From: a virus
Strand: one strand, 5' to 3'
DNA: 36,588 nt
IMG/VR virus record: IMGVR_UViG_3300042896_000649
Coordinates: 1 to 36,588 of that record
Positions 13,066 to 21,721 of this stretch are shown here, piece after piece. Position 1 is the stretch's first letter; each line of letters begins with the position of its first letter. The notes under the pieces were generated by a model. That model was not told where the DNA came from. It saw nothing but the letters and a program-made list of their open reading frames with translations, and ran no database searches. Both the position numbers and the translations under genes were made by a program.

Positions 13066-13754
13066 TATGCTTTTCTAGGTTTAGCTGCAGGTTTTTTTGC
13101 AACCGGTGTTGTTTTTGTTCTTCTAACTGGCTTAATAGGTAATTTTTCTTTATTAAATATTTTTGGGTATATTATAGAACCAAGCATTATAAATGCTAAA
13201 GCAATTGCCCCAACCATAAAATGAGAGAATCTTTCTAGTAACGCTATCATTTTCATTGTCTCTTCTTGTCCAACTTGAGTTTGTAAATCAAGTAGCCAAT
13301 TTATATCATTCATGGTTGTATTCATATCAGCGTTGAATCTATCTGAAGTTATAATTGATTTTACTTTTATTGTATCGGGTGATGTTAGGATAAAATCAAT
13401 AGTATTATCCAATTCATTCATTTCAATTTTAACTTTATCAACCATTTTAGATTCCGAATCTACTAAATATGTGTTGGTGTATTGATTCCATAAAGTATCT
13501 CTTTTTATTTTCTCTTCAAGTATAGCGTCGCGATGCTGTTGAATGTTTTGTACGTTAATATTGGAAGTTGTTATTGCATCTTGTACAGTCGTGCCGTAAT
13601 AGTCAAAAATGCGAGATAGCGCCGGGACAGGCTTTAATCGATTCTCTAATATACTTGTTGCTGATGTAGTGATATTAGACTCGACATATTTTCCGAAACT
13701 GGCTATAACAATAATAATACCAGTTAAAATAACCATTAACGTTGTTTGTTTCAT
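13065..13754 (-). CDS. Two-helix membrane protein with extracytoplasmic helical domain and basic tail
   Basis: A 229-residue protein. It has a transmembrane helix at about 6-22, a helical extracytoplasmic domain of about 150 residues that looks like a four-helix bundle as in bacterial sensory receptors (no binding motif seen), a second helix at about 177-197 (FMVGAIALAFIMLGSIIYP), and a cytoplasmic tail of about 30 residues packed with Lys, Arg, Pro, Ala and Thr. Its start overlaps the preceding holin-like gene by 4 nt (ATGA), and the secreted barrel gene follows by TAATG. The three genes are therefore likely one functional unit, perhaps lysis control (inference). Confidence 0.65.
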   Translation of the reverse strand: MKQTTLMVILTGIIIVIASFGKYVESNITTSATSILENRLKPVPALSRIFDYYGTTVQDAITTSNINVQNIQQHRDAILEEKIKRDTLWNQYTNTYLVDSESKMVDKVKIEMNELDNTIDFILTSPDTIKVKSIITSDRFNADMNTTMNDINWLLDLQTQVGQEETMKMIALLERFSHFMVGAIALAFIMLGSIIYPKIFNKEKLPIKPVRRTKTTPVAKKPAAKPRKA

Positions 13755-14152
13755 TTTGTTTTTTTTGTTGTAGGCTTTCTAGTTGTTCTAGTTGGCGCTT
13801 TTTTTATTGATGTAATCTTGCCTGCTCTCGCATTTGAAATAAATTCACCTGGATTTTCTGAAAATTTGGTTGATATTTTAATAATACCAGATAATAATTC
13901 TGGAGAATTTAATCCTACTAAACCGTAAACTAATGCTTTCCATATAGCTGCAATTTCAAACTGTTCTAGGATAAACCATGATATCAAAGATGCTAACATG
14001 GCAGCTGCCATGTTATTAATAATTTGTAAGATTGTTTTCTCTTCGGGATTTTTGCTTGTAGCGACTCGGGCCAACATTCCTGCAGCTCCGATCACTAATA
14101 CAATCCATCCTCCGCCAATAAATAACGGTATAAATTTTCCTAAATCATCCAT
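13751..14152 (-). CDS. Holin-like membrane protein with basic tail
   Basis: A 133-residue protein with two or three hydrophobic segments: FIGGGWIVLVIGAAGMLA at about 11-28, MAAAMLASLISWFIL at about 48-62, and a weaker one near 68-80 (IWKALVYGLVGL). The order and the WKALVYGLVGLNSPELLSGI segment resemble phage holins. The last 25 residues are rich in Lys, Arg and Thr, like the tail of the next protein in the operon. Holins form inner-membrane holes that release endolysin at lysis time. Position among several small membrane proteins supports this, but no experiment-defined family match can be claimed. Confidence 0.6.
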   Translation of the reverse strand: MDDLGKFIPLFIGGGWIVLVIGAAGMLARVATSKNPEEKTILQIINNMAAAMLASLISWFILEQFEIAAIWKALVYGLVGLNSPELLSGIIKISTKFSENPGEFISNARAGKITSIKKAPTRTTRKPTTKKTK

Positions 14153-14164
14153 CTAAACTATTTG

Positions 14165-14404
14165 TTAATCTTCTTTTTTACCCCAAATTTTATCTACCGA
14201 TGCTAATCCTAAACATCCAAACGCTAGCATTGCTACTGCGTTTACTAAAGTATCTGCTGGTTTAATATCTCCGTGGGTATAGCTATTAGCATATAGTGTG
14301 ATACATAAAGTAATACCACACAATATACCAATAAATCTTTTAGATGATGGAGATCCTTTTTCGTCTTTAAATAATCCTGTTATCCAATTAAGAATCTTTT
14401 TCAT
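14165..14404 (-). CDS. Small two-helix membrane protein, holin/antiholin candidate
   Basis: A 79-residue protein. A charged N-terminus contains DEKGSPSSKRFIGILCGI, a segment shared by many small phage membrane proteins. It is followed by a helix at about 25-40 and a second at about 55-70 (VAMLAFGCLGLASVDKI), with a charged KKED end. Size, two helices and charged termini fit class II holins or antiholins. It lies 4 nt downstream of the 62-residue holin candidate and 12 nt before the next one. Confidence 0.6.
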   Translation of the reverse strand: MKKILNWITGLFKDEKGSPSSKRFIGILCGITLCITLYANSYTHGDIKPADTLVNAVAMLAFGCLGLASVDKIWGKKED

Positions 14405-14408
14405 GGCT

Positions 14409-14597
14409 TTATTTTTTAATAGGAGTAACTACTTTTTTATTAATAATAGACCAGATAGCACCAGTTAAAGTTAAAGCACCACCAATGCACTCGGTTACAA
14501 GTGTTTCATCAACAAGACCTCTTGCTATAACGATACCACCAATAAATGTTAAGGCATGTCTAACAATACCCAATACTTGTTCTTTAGATAATTTCAT
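14409..14597 (-). CDS. Putative phage holin (Pam3 gp28-like)
   Basis: A 62-residue protein: MKLSKEQVLGIVRHALTF, a hydrophobic segment GGIVIARGLV, a short DETLVTE turn, a second hydrophobic segment IGGALTLTGAIWSIINKK, and a basic end. The pattern (QVLGxVRHALTFxGG... then GAxWSxxxKK) fits the small holin family named after phage Pam3 gp28, as far as I can recall it. It opens the membrane-protein cassette that follows nrdA. A weak late-type element (TATGTATAATAAA) lies about 20-35 nt upstream on the coding strand. Confidence 0.65.
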   Translation of the reverse strand: MKLSKEQVLGIVRHALTFIGGIVIARGLVDETLVTECIGGALTLTGAIWSIINKKVVTPIKK

Positions 14598-14632
14598 AAT
14601 TTGATTTTTAAATTAATTTATTATACATATGT

Positions 14633-16360
14633 TTAACCTTCACAACTAACGCAAGAATCATTTCTTGAGATATTGTCTCCTCTTAAAATGCTTTCACTTC
14701 TGCAATAATATAATGTTTTAATACCTTCTCTCCATGCTAATTTATGCACCTCACTAATGTATTTTGGTGAATCAGATGGATCAAATGTTAAATTTAAGGA
14801 AATTGCTTGGTCAACATATTTTTGTCTAATTCCATTTTGACGAACAATTTCGTAAGGGTTAATTTCTTTAAATGTTAAAAATACTTCTTTTTCCTCAGCA
14901 GATAAAATATGATCAGGTAAACCTATTACAGATCCTTTGTCTTTAGCTATTTGTTCCCAAATGCTATTAATGTTATATCCTTTTTTTTCAAGTAAACGCT
15001 CCAATGTTGGATTACGTTTAATAAATGTACCTTTAGCTGTTTTTAAATTAAATACATTTGCGGGGATTGGTTCAATTGAAGGAGAAACTCCACCTGAAAT
15101 GTTTGCATTTGATACTGTTGGAGCAATTGCTTGGTGATGTGTATGTCTTAAACCTGTTCCTTTACACCATTCTGGTTCCCCATATTCTTTTGCTTGGTCT
15201 CGGGATGCTTTTAATGTCTCTTCTTCAATAAATTGAGACATTATTCGAGTGTATGAATTTGCTTGTAAACCTGCAAAAGGAATTCCTTTTTCTTGTAAAA
15301 ATGTATGCCATCCAAGTACTCCAATACCAATTGCTCTACCTTTAACAGCAGAACGGTGAGTATTTTCCATAAATTTAAGACTTTTAGAACGATCTATAAA
15401 TTCTTGCAATACACCTTCCAAAAACCAACAAGTTAATTCAGGTAAAGTCATTCCATTTTCAAATTTATAGTCTTTCCATTCATCCCATCTTGCTAAATTC
15501 AATGAAGATAAACAACAAATAAATGAATGTAATGGATCTGTGTATAGTGCAATTTCAGAACAAATATTTGTCATTGAAACATTCAAGTTAAAGTTTTTAT
15601 ATGCTTGAGGGTTTGCATTGTTTATATTATCTTCAAACATCAAATAAGGTTCACCTGTTTCTAAACGAGTTTTTAAAATTTCACCCCATAATCTTAAAGC
15701 ACGTGGTTCTTTTTCTTCTAACTTGTTCATAAAATCATCATCTATAACAACGCATTGATGCATGTTTAGGCATTGTCTGTTGACATCTCCTTTAGGGCGG
15801 CGAACCATTAAAAATTCCTCTATATCGGGATGATTCACGTGTAAATTAACTGATGCTGCACCACGTCTAACGGATCCTTGATTGGTAGCTAGGATTGTTG
15901 AATCATATATTTTAATCCAAGGAACTACACCCTCAGATACACCATTTCCAGAAATTTCTTTACCTCTACCTCTAATTCTAGACACACCAATTCCAACTCC
16001 ACCACCTTGGGATGACAAACGCATTAATTCAGAATTTGCTAATGCAATTCCCTCAATTGAATCGTCTGTATCTATTCCAAAGCAGGAAATTGGCATACCA
16101 CGTTCTGTACCTAAATTAGATAAAACAGGGGATGCTAAACACAACCAATTTTTTTCCATTGCTTCAGCAAAAAATGGTTGAAGATCTTTACGTTTTAGTC
16201 TACGAGAGGCTGCTTTTGATACTCGATTAAATGCTTTAAATACATTTTCCTCCGGTAGTAAATATCCTTGTGAAACTATGGATTTGCCAATTTCATCTAA
16301 CCATTCAGGGTAATCTTTACCCTTCACCCATTTACTGGTGTCTATGTTTAATTTGCTCAT
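14633..16360 (-). CDS. nrdA: Class I ribonucleoside-diphosphate reductase, alpha subunit
   Basis: A 575-residue catalytic subunit that reduces ribonucleotides to deoxyribonucleotides for phage DNA synthesis. Visible active-site features are the redox Cys93 (PISCFG), the N-x-C-x-E motif N265-C267-E269, the partner Cys near 282-283, the radical-transfer pair Tyr551-Tyr552 (TLYYC) and the C-terminal CVSC tail (Cys570, Cys573) that takes electrons from thioredoxin or glutaredoxin. It is much shorter than the roughly 750 residues usual for the family. No ATP-cone precedes the catalytic barrel, so dATP feedback at that site should be absent. It lies 9 nt after nrdB. A bulk dNTP supply for an AT-rich, fast-replicating genome is the expected role. 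Confidence 0.95.
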   Translation of the reverse strand: MSKLNIDTSKWVKGKDYPEWLDEIGKSIVSQGYLLPEENVFKAFNRVSKAASRRLKRKDLQPFFAEAMEKNWLCLASPVLSNLGTERGMPISCFGIDTDDSIEGIALANSELMRLSSQGGGVGIGVSRIRGRGKEISGNGVSEGVVPWIKIYDSTILATNQGSVRRGAASVNLHVNHPDIEEFLMVRRPKGDVNRQCLNMHQCVVIDDDFMNKLEEKEPRALRLWGEILKTRLETGEPYLMFEDNINNANPQAYKNFNLNVSMTNICSEIALYTDPLHSFICCLSSLNLARWDEWKDYKFENGMTLPELTCWFLEGVLQEFIDRSKSLKFMENTHRSAVKGRAIGIGVLGWHTFLQEKGIPFAGLQANSYTRIMSQFIEEETLKASRDQAKEYGEPEWCKGTGLRHTHHQAIAPTVSNANISGGVSPSIEPIPANVFNLKTAKGTFIKRNPTLERLLEKKGYNINSIWEQIAKDKGSVIGLPDHILSAEEKEVFLTFKEINPYEIVRQNGIRQKYVDQAISLNLTFDPSDSPKYISEVHKLAWREGIKTLYYCRSESILRGDNISRNDSCVSCEG

Positions 16361-16369
16361 GTGTTGTTT

Positions 16370-17320
16370 TTATAAATCGCTCCAGTCAGCGGTTGATTTT
16401 GAATAATCTGTTACTCTTCCTGCGAAGAAATCTTGGTGTGTTTTACCACTTGTTAAATGTCCGAACCATTCCATTTGTTTTAATAAGTTTGGATCGATAT
16501 CGTTGTATAAAGGATTATAACCTAATTCAATTAATTTTTGGTTGGCACGTTCCTTAATAAAGTTTTTTAATTGGTCTTTATTTAAACCTTCAACTTCACC
16601 CATTTCAAATGCTTTGTCAATAAAATCAAATTCTAATTGTACTGATATATCACAAGCTATTGAAATTTGGTCTTCAAATTCTTTTGTAGCTAAATGTGGA
16701 TTTTCCTCCATTAATGTTCTAAATAACCAGCATCCTGCTTTTGAATGTAAGGATTCATCTCTAACACTATATTCTACAATTTGGCCTGTTCCTTTCATCA
16801 TGTTTCGTAGTTGAAAAGACATTAAAATAGCAAATGAAGAAAATAAATTTACACCTTCAGTAAAGGCAGAAAATATAGCTAATGAAAGAGCTTTTTCACT
16901 TAATGTTTCTCCAGGAGTTTCGATTAAACGATCAATTTTTGCTTTAGCTTCTTCATCTTCCATAAAAGCTGCAAAATTATCTAAACCTAGTTCTTCATTT
17001 AAGCGTGCATATGCTTCAGCATGTATTGATTCAAAATCAGCAAACACACGAGCCATAGCTTGAATTTCTGGTTTTGGAAACCACATTGATACTTTTGTGG
17101 ACCAATAATCGTTAACATGTACTTCGGTTTGAGTAAATGATTTTAGAATATTTCCAATTAAGTTTTTTTCTGATTCGCTTAATTTAAGTTTCCAGTCATT
17201 CAAATCTGAAGATAAAGGTACTTCATCTGCTAGCCAGTGTACTCGATGTTGATCTTTAAAGAAATCAAACGCAATTTGATATTCAAATGGTTTGTAAAAG
17301 TGTCTTGGTTCTGTTATCAT
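16370..17320 (-). CDS. nrdB: Class I ribonucleotide reductase, beta subunit
   Basis: A 316-residue ferritin-like protein that makes the radical used by NrdA. Probable metal ligands are in the right order: Glu66 (FTQTEVHV), Glu97 and His100 (DFESIH), Glu155 (FTEGVN), Glu189 and His192 (RDESLH). The radical tyrosine is probably Tyr104, four residues after His100 as in standard R2 proteins, so this is a Tyr-radical enzyme and not the Phe-substituted class Ic type. The first ligand is Glu, not Asp. ATG 17320 overlaps the helicase stop by 4 nt (ATGA), which couples dNTP supply to the replication operon. Confidence 0.95.
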   Translation of the reverse strand: MITEPRHFYKPFEYQIAFDFFKDQHRVHWLADEVPLSSDLNDWKLKLSESEKNLIGNILKSFTQTEVHVNDYWSTKVSMWFPKPEIQAMARVFADFESIHAEAYARLNEELGLDNFAAFMEDEEAKAKIDRLIETPGETLSEKALSLAIFSAFTEGVNLFSSFAILMSFQLRNMMKGTGQIVEYSVRDESLHSKAGCWLFRTLMEENPHLATKEFEDQISIACDISVQLEFDFIDKAFEMGEVEGLNKDQLKNFIKERANQKLIELGYNPLYNDIDPNLLKQMEWFGHLTSGKTHQDFFAGRVTDYSKSTADWSDL

Positions 17321-18675
17321 GTGTTTAATTCAAAAAATTTATTACTTAACATTTGTCTATCTAAATCATCAAAATTACCATTTAATGATTTTCTTGGTGC
17401 AACTGTATCTGCTTCTTCATCGTAATGGTCTCCAATAATAATGTGGCCATTTGATGTATTAACATCTACTTGGAAAGTTAATCCATCCATCCCATATCTA
17501 TTTTTCATGATATGGAATCTTCCGGTTCCATTAACTTTATCTTCTTTTTTTCTTGATAATGAAATTGATAAATCGGTAATCATCATTTTATCGTAACTAC
17601 CTGCGGCTTTATCACCTTCAATAACATCATCTTTAGCTCCCGCGCGATTTACTTGGGAAACTGACCAAATTGGTAAATTAAGCTCTCTAGCTAATCCTTT
17701 GGTACTAGTATAAATATCGTCTATTTCTCCCTTACGGTCAACATTTCTTTTTCTTGTTGAAAGAAGATCAATATAATCTATAAGGATAAGGTCAGGTTCA
17801 ATCCCTAAATCTTTTACTTTTTGTATGTGAGATTCTATAGTATTTATTGTAGTTTTTCCCATAGGATATTCCTTAATTATCAATTCACCTTTTAGATCAG
17901 ACATCATACTATTTACTTGATCTTTATTTTTGTCTAAAGAATCTACTGGTAAGCCTGTAAAAAATGCATCGTATCTTCGTCCTGTATAAGATTCACTTAA
18001 TTCTAAAGTATAGTGAATAACATTGTATCCCATTTTAACAGCAAATCCACCTAAAGCAACTAATGTCCATGATTTTCCTCCACCTGGGCTACCAAAAATT
18101 AAACCTAAATCTCCATTTCCTAAACCACCTTGAATTAATTCATTAATAGCGGGCCAAGGAGATGGAACTATTGTTCTGTGATCTTCGCGGTAACGTGATT
18201 CAGTATCTTTTCTGTATTCGTGGCCTATGTTTTTATCTTGTCCAGCTTTCATTGCTGATTCAATCATATATTTAATTGAATCGTAATCTCCTGCTTTAAG
18301 TAAATCTACACTATTTAGTAGTGCTTTTTTTAGTTGTTGATTTTTGCAAAATGTTGAGAATTCAAGTTGAACATACTCTAAATCTTCTAAATCTGCTCTA
18401 TATGCTTCACGTAATTGCTCTTTAACAGATACTTTAAGTACCTCATTATCTAACTTTTTCATTTCAACTTTTAAAATATCCATTGAAATGGTAGTGTGAT
18501 AACTTTCGTAATATTGGATAATTTGATTTATAACCCATTTATGTGCAGGGTTAGAAAAATATTCATCGCTTAGTACATCATTTATGTTTTGTAAAAATTC
18601 TTTATGTGTTAATAAAGAAGATATAACTTTCATTTGAAACGAGGGACCGTATTCATCAATTGATTGAAGTGTCAT
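17317..18675 (-). CDS. Replicative DNA helicase, DnaB/T4 gp41 family
   Basis: A 452-residue protein. The N-terminal helical domain (about 1-145) is followed by the RecA-like motor. Walker A is GSPGGGKS (195-202), Walker B is LILIDYIDLL with Asp300, then WSVSQVNRAG (sensor/H3-like) and an arginine-rich SISLSRKKED region. These are typical for hexameric 5'-3' helicases that unwind ahead of the polymerase and load primase. In T4 the equivalent is gp41. The gene has its own TTGG-N19-TATATTTA promoter, whose -33 box lies inside the end of the nuclease gene, and it overlaps nrdB by 4 nt. Confidence 0.95.
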   Translation of the reverse strand: MTLQSIDEYGPSFQMKVISSLLTHKEFLQNINDVLSDEYFSNPAHKWVINQIIQYYESYHTTISMDILKVEMKKLDNEVLKVSVKEQLREAYRADLEDLEYVQLEFSTFCKNQQLKKALLNSVDLLKAGDYDSIKYMIESAMKAGQDKNIGHEYRKDTESRYREDHRTIVPSPWPAINELIQGGLGNGDLGLIFGSPGGGKSWTLVALGGFAVKMGYNVIHYTLELSESYTGRRYDAFFTGLPVDSLDKNKDQVNSMMSDLKGELIIKEYPMGKTTINTIESHIQKVKDLGIEPDLILIDYIDLLSTRKRNVDRKGEIDDIYTSTKGLARELNLPIWSVSQVNRAGAKDDVIEGDKAAGSYDKMMITDLSISLSRKKEDKVNGTGRFHIMKNRYGMDGLTFQVDVNTSNGHIIIGDHYDEEADTVAPRKSLNGNFDDLDRQMLSNKFFELNT

Positions 18676-18689
18676 TTTATAACTTTTAT

Positions 18690-18721
18690 TTAAATATAAT
18701 AACTTATTGTTGGTTTTCCAA
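18690..18721 (-). promoter_or_regulatory. Bacteroidota-type promoter before the helicase gene
   Basis: Minus strand GTTGG (TTGG = 18721-18718), 19 nt, then TATATTTAA (18698-18690), about 11 nt before the expected start region of ATG 18675. The -33 box sits in the last codons of the upstream nuclease gene. It therefore gives the helicase and nrdBA genes a promoter of their own. Confidence 0.75.
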
Positions 18722-19735
18722 CAAATCTTTAAAAATATCGCGAACCCAATAATCTGTATTTCTTATTAGGTTCCCAATTTGATCTTCATTGCACATTTCA
18801 ACAAATGTATCAGGAAGAAAATTTAATGGTGTATTTTCTACAAATTTATCAATAAACATTTTATCTTTATCATCCATCATAGGATTTGATAAATCCATTA
18901 CTCTATATTTGTCTTCTAATAGTGGTATGTTATGTAGTACTCTTGCATATATAATATGCTCTTTTAATTTAGCTTCAGCCAAGCTTATTAAATCATCAAA
19001 GGATAAATCTTGAGTAGTAAGTTCAGGGAATCGTTTAAATAAACCTTTTGCCCCTAATCCTTTAATTCCAGTTACACCATCTGAACTATCTCCCATTAGT
19101 AATTTGTAAAGTAAAAAGTTATGGGGGGTAATGTTGAATTTTTCTTTTACTGTATCTGTAGTGTAATATTCTTTTTCAATTGGTCTGTATACTATAACTT
19201 TATCGCTAATTAACTGCAGGTAATCTTTATCGCTAGATACTATGAATACTCTGTCTTCGGGTTTTGTAGGCAATGTACTGCTTAAATATGCGATGATATC
19301 ATCCGCCTCTACTGTAGGTAGAGATACTGTTTTAACAGGTAATGTTTTTAAGTATTGGATGATGCGAACAATTTGATTTATTTTAGAGTCATCTTCTTCT
19401 TCTAAATTGTCAAATAATTCGTGTTTAGTTATTCGAGATGTATTTCTATTTGATTTATATTCAGGAATAATATTTTTTCTATTGTTAGAGGAGCCTACAC
19501 CATCAAACACCATATAAACTTGTGTTGGTTGGAGTGTTCTAATTAAAGCACCTAAAGATCGAAAAAATCCCCCTAAACCTCCTATATGAACTCCATTTGA
19601 ATTTACGGCATTTATAGCACTAAAATTTCTAAAAAATAAGTTAAGTCCATCTATTAGCAGGTAGCGTTCTGATTGTGGCAATTCTTCTCCATGTTCTTGC
19701 ACAGTATCAAGGAGGTTTAAGAGGTCTTTTTTCAT
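18704..19735 (-). CDS. 5'-3' exonuclease of the FEN / T4 RNase H family
   Basis: A 343-residue nuclease that removes RNA primers and flaps during lagging-strand synthesis. I chose ATG 19735 (MKKDLLNLL), one base after the uvsX-like stop. A longer reading begins with TTG inside that gene. Numbered from this start, the acidic metal ligands are visible: Asp29 (LLIDGLN), Asp78 (MVFDG), Glu143/Asp145/Asp146 (VEADD), Asp169/Asp171 (SSDKD) and Asp216/Asp219 (MGDSSD). The helix-hairpin-helix GIKGLGAKG follows. The basic RKNIIPEYKSNR arch segment is also present. All catalytic positions look intact. Confidence 0.93.
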   Translation of the reverse strand: MKKDLLNLLDTVQEHGEELPQSERYLLIDGLNLFFRNFSAINAVNSNGVHIGGLGGFFRSLGALIRTLQPTQVYMVFDGVGSSNNRKNIIPEYKSNRNTSRITKHELFDNLEEEDDSKINQIVRIIQYLKTLPVKTVSLPTVEADDIIAYLSSTLPTKPEDRVFIVSSDKDYLQLISDKVIVYRPIEKEYYTTDTVKEKFNITPHNFLLYKLLMGDSSDGVTGIKGLGAKGLFKRFPELTTQDLSFDDLISLAEAKLKEHIIYARVLHNIPLLEDKYRVMDLSNPMMDDKDKMFIDKFVENTPLNFLPDTFVEMCNEDQIGNLIRNTDYWVRDIFKDLLENQQ

Positions 19736-19736
19736 A

Positions 19737-20831
19737 TTAATCTTCGGTTTCAAATAAATCTGGGGTAGCTACTTTTTCATCCCACTCACTAGTATCTTCT
19801 TGGACTGAGTAGTTACCTTGTCCTAATATATCTGCCCATTCTTTAACGTGTGCATCTTTATACTTTTTAACTGCATTTGGATCATCTTTAATAAATCCAT
19901 GTACTGTTGATATAATAGTTCCCATTGTAGTAATTCCATTAATGTGATTTTTATCACAAGCAATTTTAGTACGTAATGCAAATTCAACTTTTTTCTTATC
20001 TTTAACAGCATTAATTTTTGATGTACCTGCATTTGTAACGTTACCAAATGTTAAACATAAAGAAACATCGTAATAAAATGTATCTCCACCTTTGTTTGTC
20101 ATTCTAGGTTGTGACATTGGAGTTAAGGCAGGTGCTACACCTACTTTGTTTACAATAAACAGAGTATTCGTGTATTTTGAGCTTTCCTTACGAGACATTA
20201 CAATCTGTTGATTAATAAAGTTACCGAATTGAGTTGCGATAGCTCCTGCGTTCCACATTGGGTTGTTTTTCCCTTGATTAATGGACATATCACATGGAAT
20301 TGAACCAACTGAATCCCATATAAAGAGTAAATCATATGGTAGATTACCTTTCTTTTGTTCAGTTAATAAATCGATCATGAATGCAGCAATATCTTCAATT
20401 GAGTTTAAAGAGCTTCTATCTCTGTAAATAAAGAATCCTGTTTGATCTACTATTTCTCCAGTATCTGTATCAACTACATCATCGATTTCAAACCCCATTG
20501 TTTTCCAGTGGTTCCAATCGTGTTTCATTTCAGTGATGATTAGTACAGGTAATATTCCCATTTTTTGAGCATTAACTGCTACTTCAATAGTCATAGTAGA
20601 TTTTCCTGTGTTACTTTTTCCTCTAACCATTGAATTATGACCTAAAGGAATTCCAGGAATAGATAAAGCTTCTTGTAACGCTGGTGAAAATGGTATCCAC
20701 TTTTGTTCTTTAAATTTAACATTAGATGCTAGACCTTTATTTGCTTTAAATTTGTCTAAACTAAAGGCGGATTTTAATTCTTTATCCGCCGCTTCAGTTA
20801 GCGATTTTCTAGTTGGTTGTGTTTTTGCCAT
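19737..20831 (-). CDS. uvsX: RecA-like recombinase, UvsX family
   Basis: A 364-residue recombinase. Walker A is GKSNTGKST (71-79), Walker B is LLFIWD (168-173) followed by SVGSIP. Further conserved parts are the FGNFINQQIVMSRKESSKYT segment (about 205-225) and NKGGDTFYYDVSLCLTFG, which resembles the DNA-binding loop region of UvsX. The protein forms filaments on ssDNA and drives strand exchange for recombination-dependent replication, as in T4. It lies between the gp32-like gene (13 nt) and the nuclease gene (1 nt), the usual T4-like replication grouping. The acidic C-terminus (DLFETED) fits the family. Confidence 0.93.
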   Translation of the reverse strand: MAKTQPTRKSLTEAADKELKSAFSLDKFKANKGLASNVKFKEQKWIPFSPALQEALSIPGIPLGHNSMVRGKSNTGKSTMTIEVAVNAQKMGILPVLIITEMKHDWNHWKTMGFEIDDVVDTDTGEIVDQTGFFIYRDRSSLNSIEDIAAFMIDLLTEQKKGNLPYDLLFIWDSVGSIPCDMSINQGKNNPMWNAGAIATQFGNFINQQIVMSRKESSKYTNTLFIVNKVGVAPALTPMSQPRMTNKGGDTFYYDVSLCLTFGNVTNAGTSKINAVKDKKKVEFALRTKIACDKNHINGITTMGTIISTVHGFIKDDPNAVKKYKDAHVKEWADILGQGNYSVQEDTSEWDEKVATPDLFETED

Positions 20832-20844
20832 ATTTTAATATAAA

Positions 20845-21663
20845 TTAAAATGGCAAATCATCATCTTCTTCAAATAAAGCATCAAAATTATCTGCTTTAG
20901 ATTTTTTAGATTCTGGTTTTGTAGTTAAACTATAATTTGATTGTGGTTTTTCCTCTACTGTTAATTTTCCATCAGCAGGAGTGAATTCTTCTTCCTCTTC
21001 AGGATTTAACCATTCTGCAAGTGCTGTTTTGATTTCATCAAATGGAAGCATTTTGTAAGATTCTTTTGGATTAACTTGATCCTCTAACCATAATTCTAAA
21101 GATTTTTCATCTTCAGTTAATGGTGAAGTTTTCATGGAAGGTGTAATTGTGGTTTTGTTATAAACTGTTCCTGTAGAATCAGGTCCAACTGTAACTAACT
21201 TAATGTCACGTCCCATTAGAATGTCTGTAAAATCACCTACTTCTTCATCTGCGGCCATTTGTAAAAATGCTTCGTAAATTTCTTTACCAAATTCCCACAT
21301 TTGAACTCCTTCTGACTCTTCACCACGTACAATTACAGGAGCAAAAATCCGGTTTTTAGGGTCTAATTTCTTAGCCAATCTCCAATTTTCCTTGTCATTT
21401 GTACCACGAAGTTGCTTTGCAAATTCAGCAATTGGATCTTTTTCACCCCAATTTAAAGGAGAAGCAATTACTTTTTTATTACCAATTCCATAGTAAAATT
21501 TCATTTCCGTGAATGGAAATTCTTTGTTGTATTTGAACGGAACAACACGTACCGTTTGTTTACCAATTTGCGGTTTAAATCGCTTGGTTTGATTGTTTGC
21601 ACCTCCCCCTGTTGGTTTGGATTGCATCGATTCAAGTTTCTTCTTGATTGCATCTAGATTCAT
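20845..21663 (-). CDS. Single-stranded DNA-binding protein, T4 gp32-like, with SSB-type tip
   Basis: A 272-residue protein. The N-terminal basic region (MNLDAIKKKLESMQSK, then RFKPQIGKQTVRVVPF) and the OB-like core (PFTEMKFYYGIGNKKVI, IASPLNWGEKDPIAEF, RIFAPVIVRGEE) match gp32 proteins of T4-like phages. It protects ssDNA and organises the replication proteins. I see no Cys-rich zinc-binding cluster of the T4 kind; the core has no cysteine at all. The C-terminus is acidic and ends EEDDDLPF, almost the same as the DDDIPF tip by which bacterial SSB recruits host proteins. It has its own strong promoter about 25-60 nt upstream, fitting a protein needed in large amounts. Confidence 0.9.
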   Translation of the reverse strand: MNLDAIKKKLESMQSKPTGGGANNQTKRFKPQIGKQTVRVVPFKYNKEFPFTEMKFYYGIGNKKVIASPLNWGEKDPIAEFAKQLRGTNDKENWRLAKKLDPKNRIFAPVIVRGEESEGVQMWEFGKEIYEAFLQMAADEEVGDFTDILMGRDIKLVTVGPDSTGTVYNKTTITPSMKTSPLTEDEKSLELWLEDQVNPKESYKMLPFDEIKTALAEWLNPEEEEEFTPADGKLTVEEKPQSNYSLTTKPESKKSKADNFDALFEEDDDLPF

Positions 21664-21689
21664 ATATAACTATTTTTTATTGTTTACAA

Positions 21690-21721
21690 CTAAATATAAT
21701 AACCTTTATTTGCTAAGCCAA
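21690..21721 (-). promoter_or_regulatory. Bacteroidota-type promoter before the gp32-like gene
   Basis: Minus strand GTTGG (TTGG = 21721-21718), 19 nt, then TATATTTAG (21698-21690), the closest match in the window to the TAnnTTTG -7 consensus. The -33 box overlaps the stop region of the preceding gene. It would drive gp32, uvsX and the nuclease gene. Confidence 0.78.

Noticed and set aside
19736-19753. Longer start (TTG 19753) for the FEN-type nuclease
   Set aside because: It would overlap the recombinase gene and adds six non-conserved residues. ATG 19735 follows that stop by one base.
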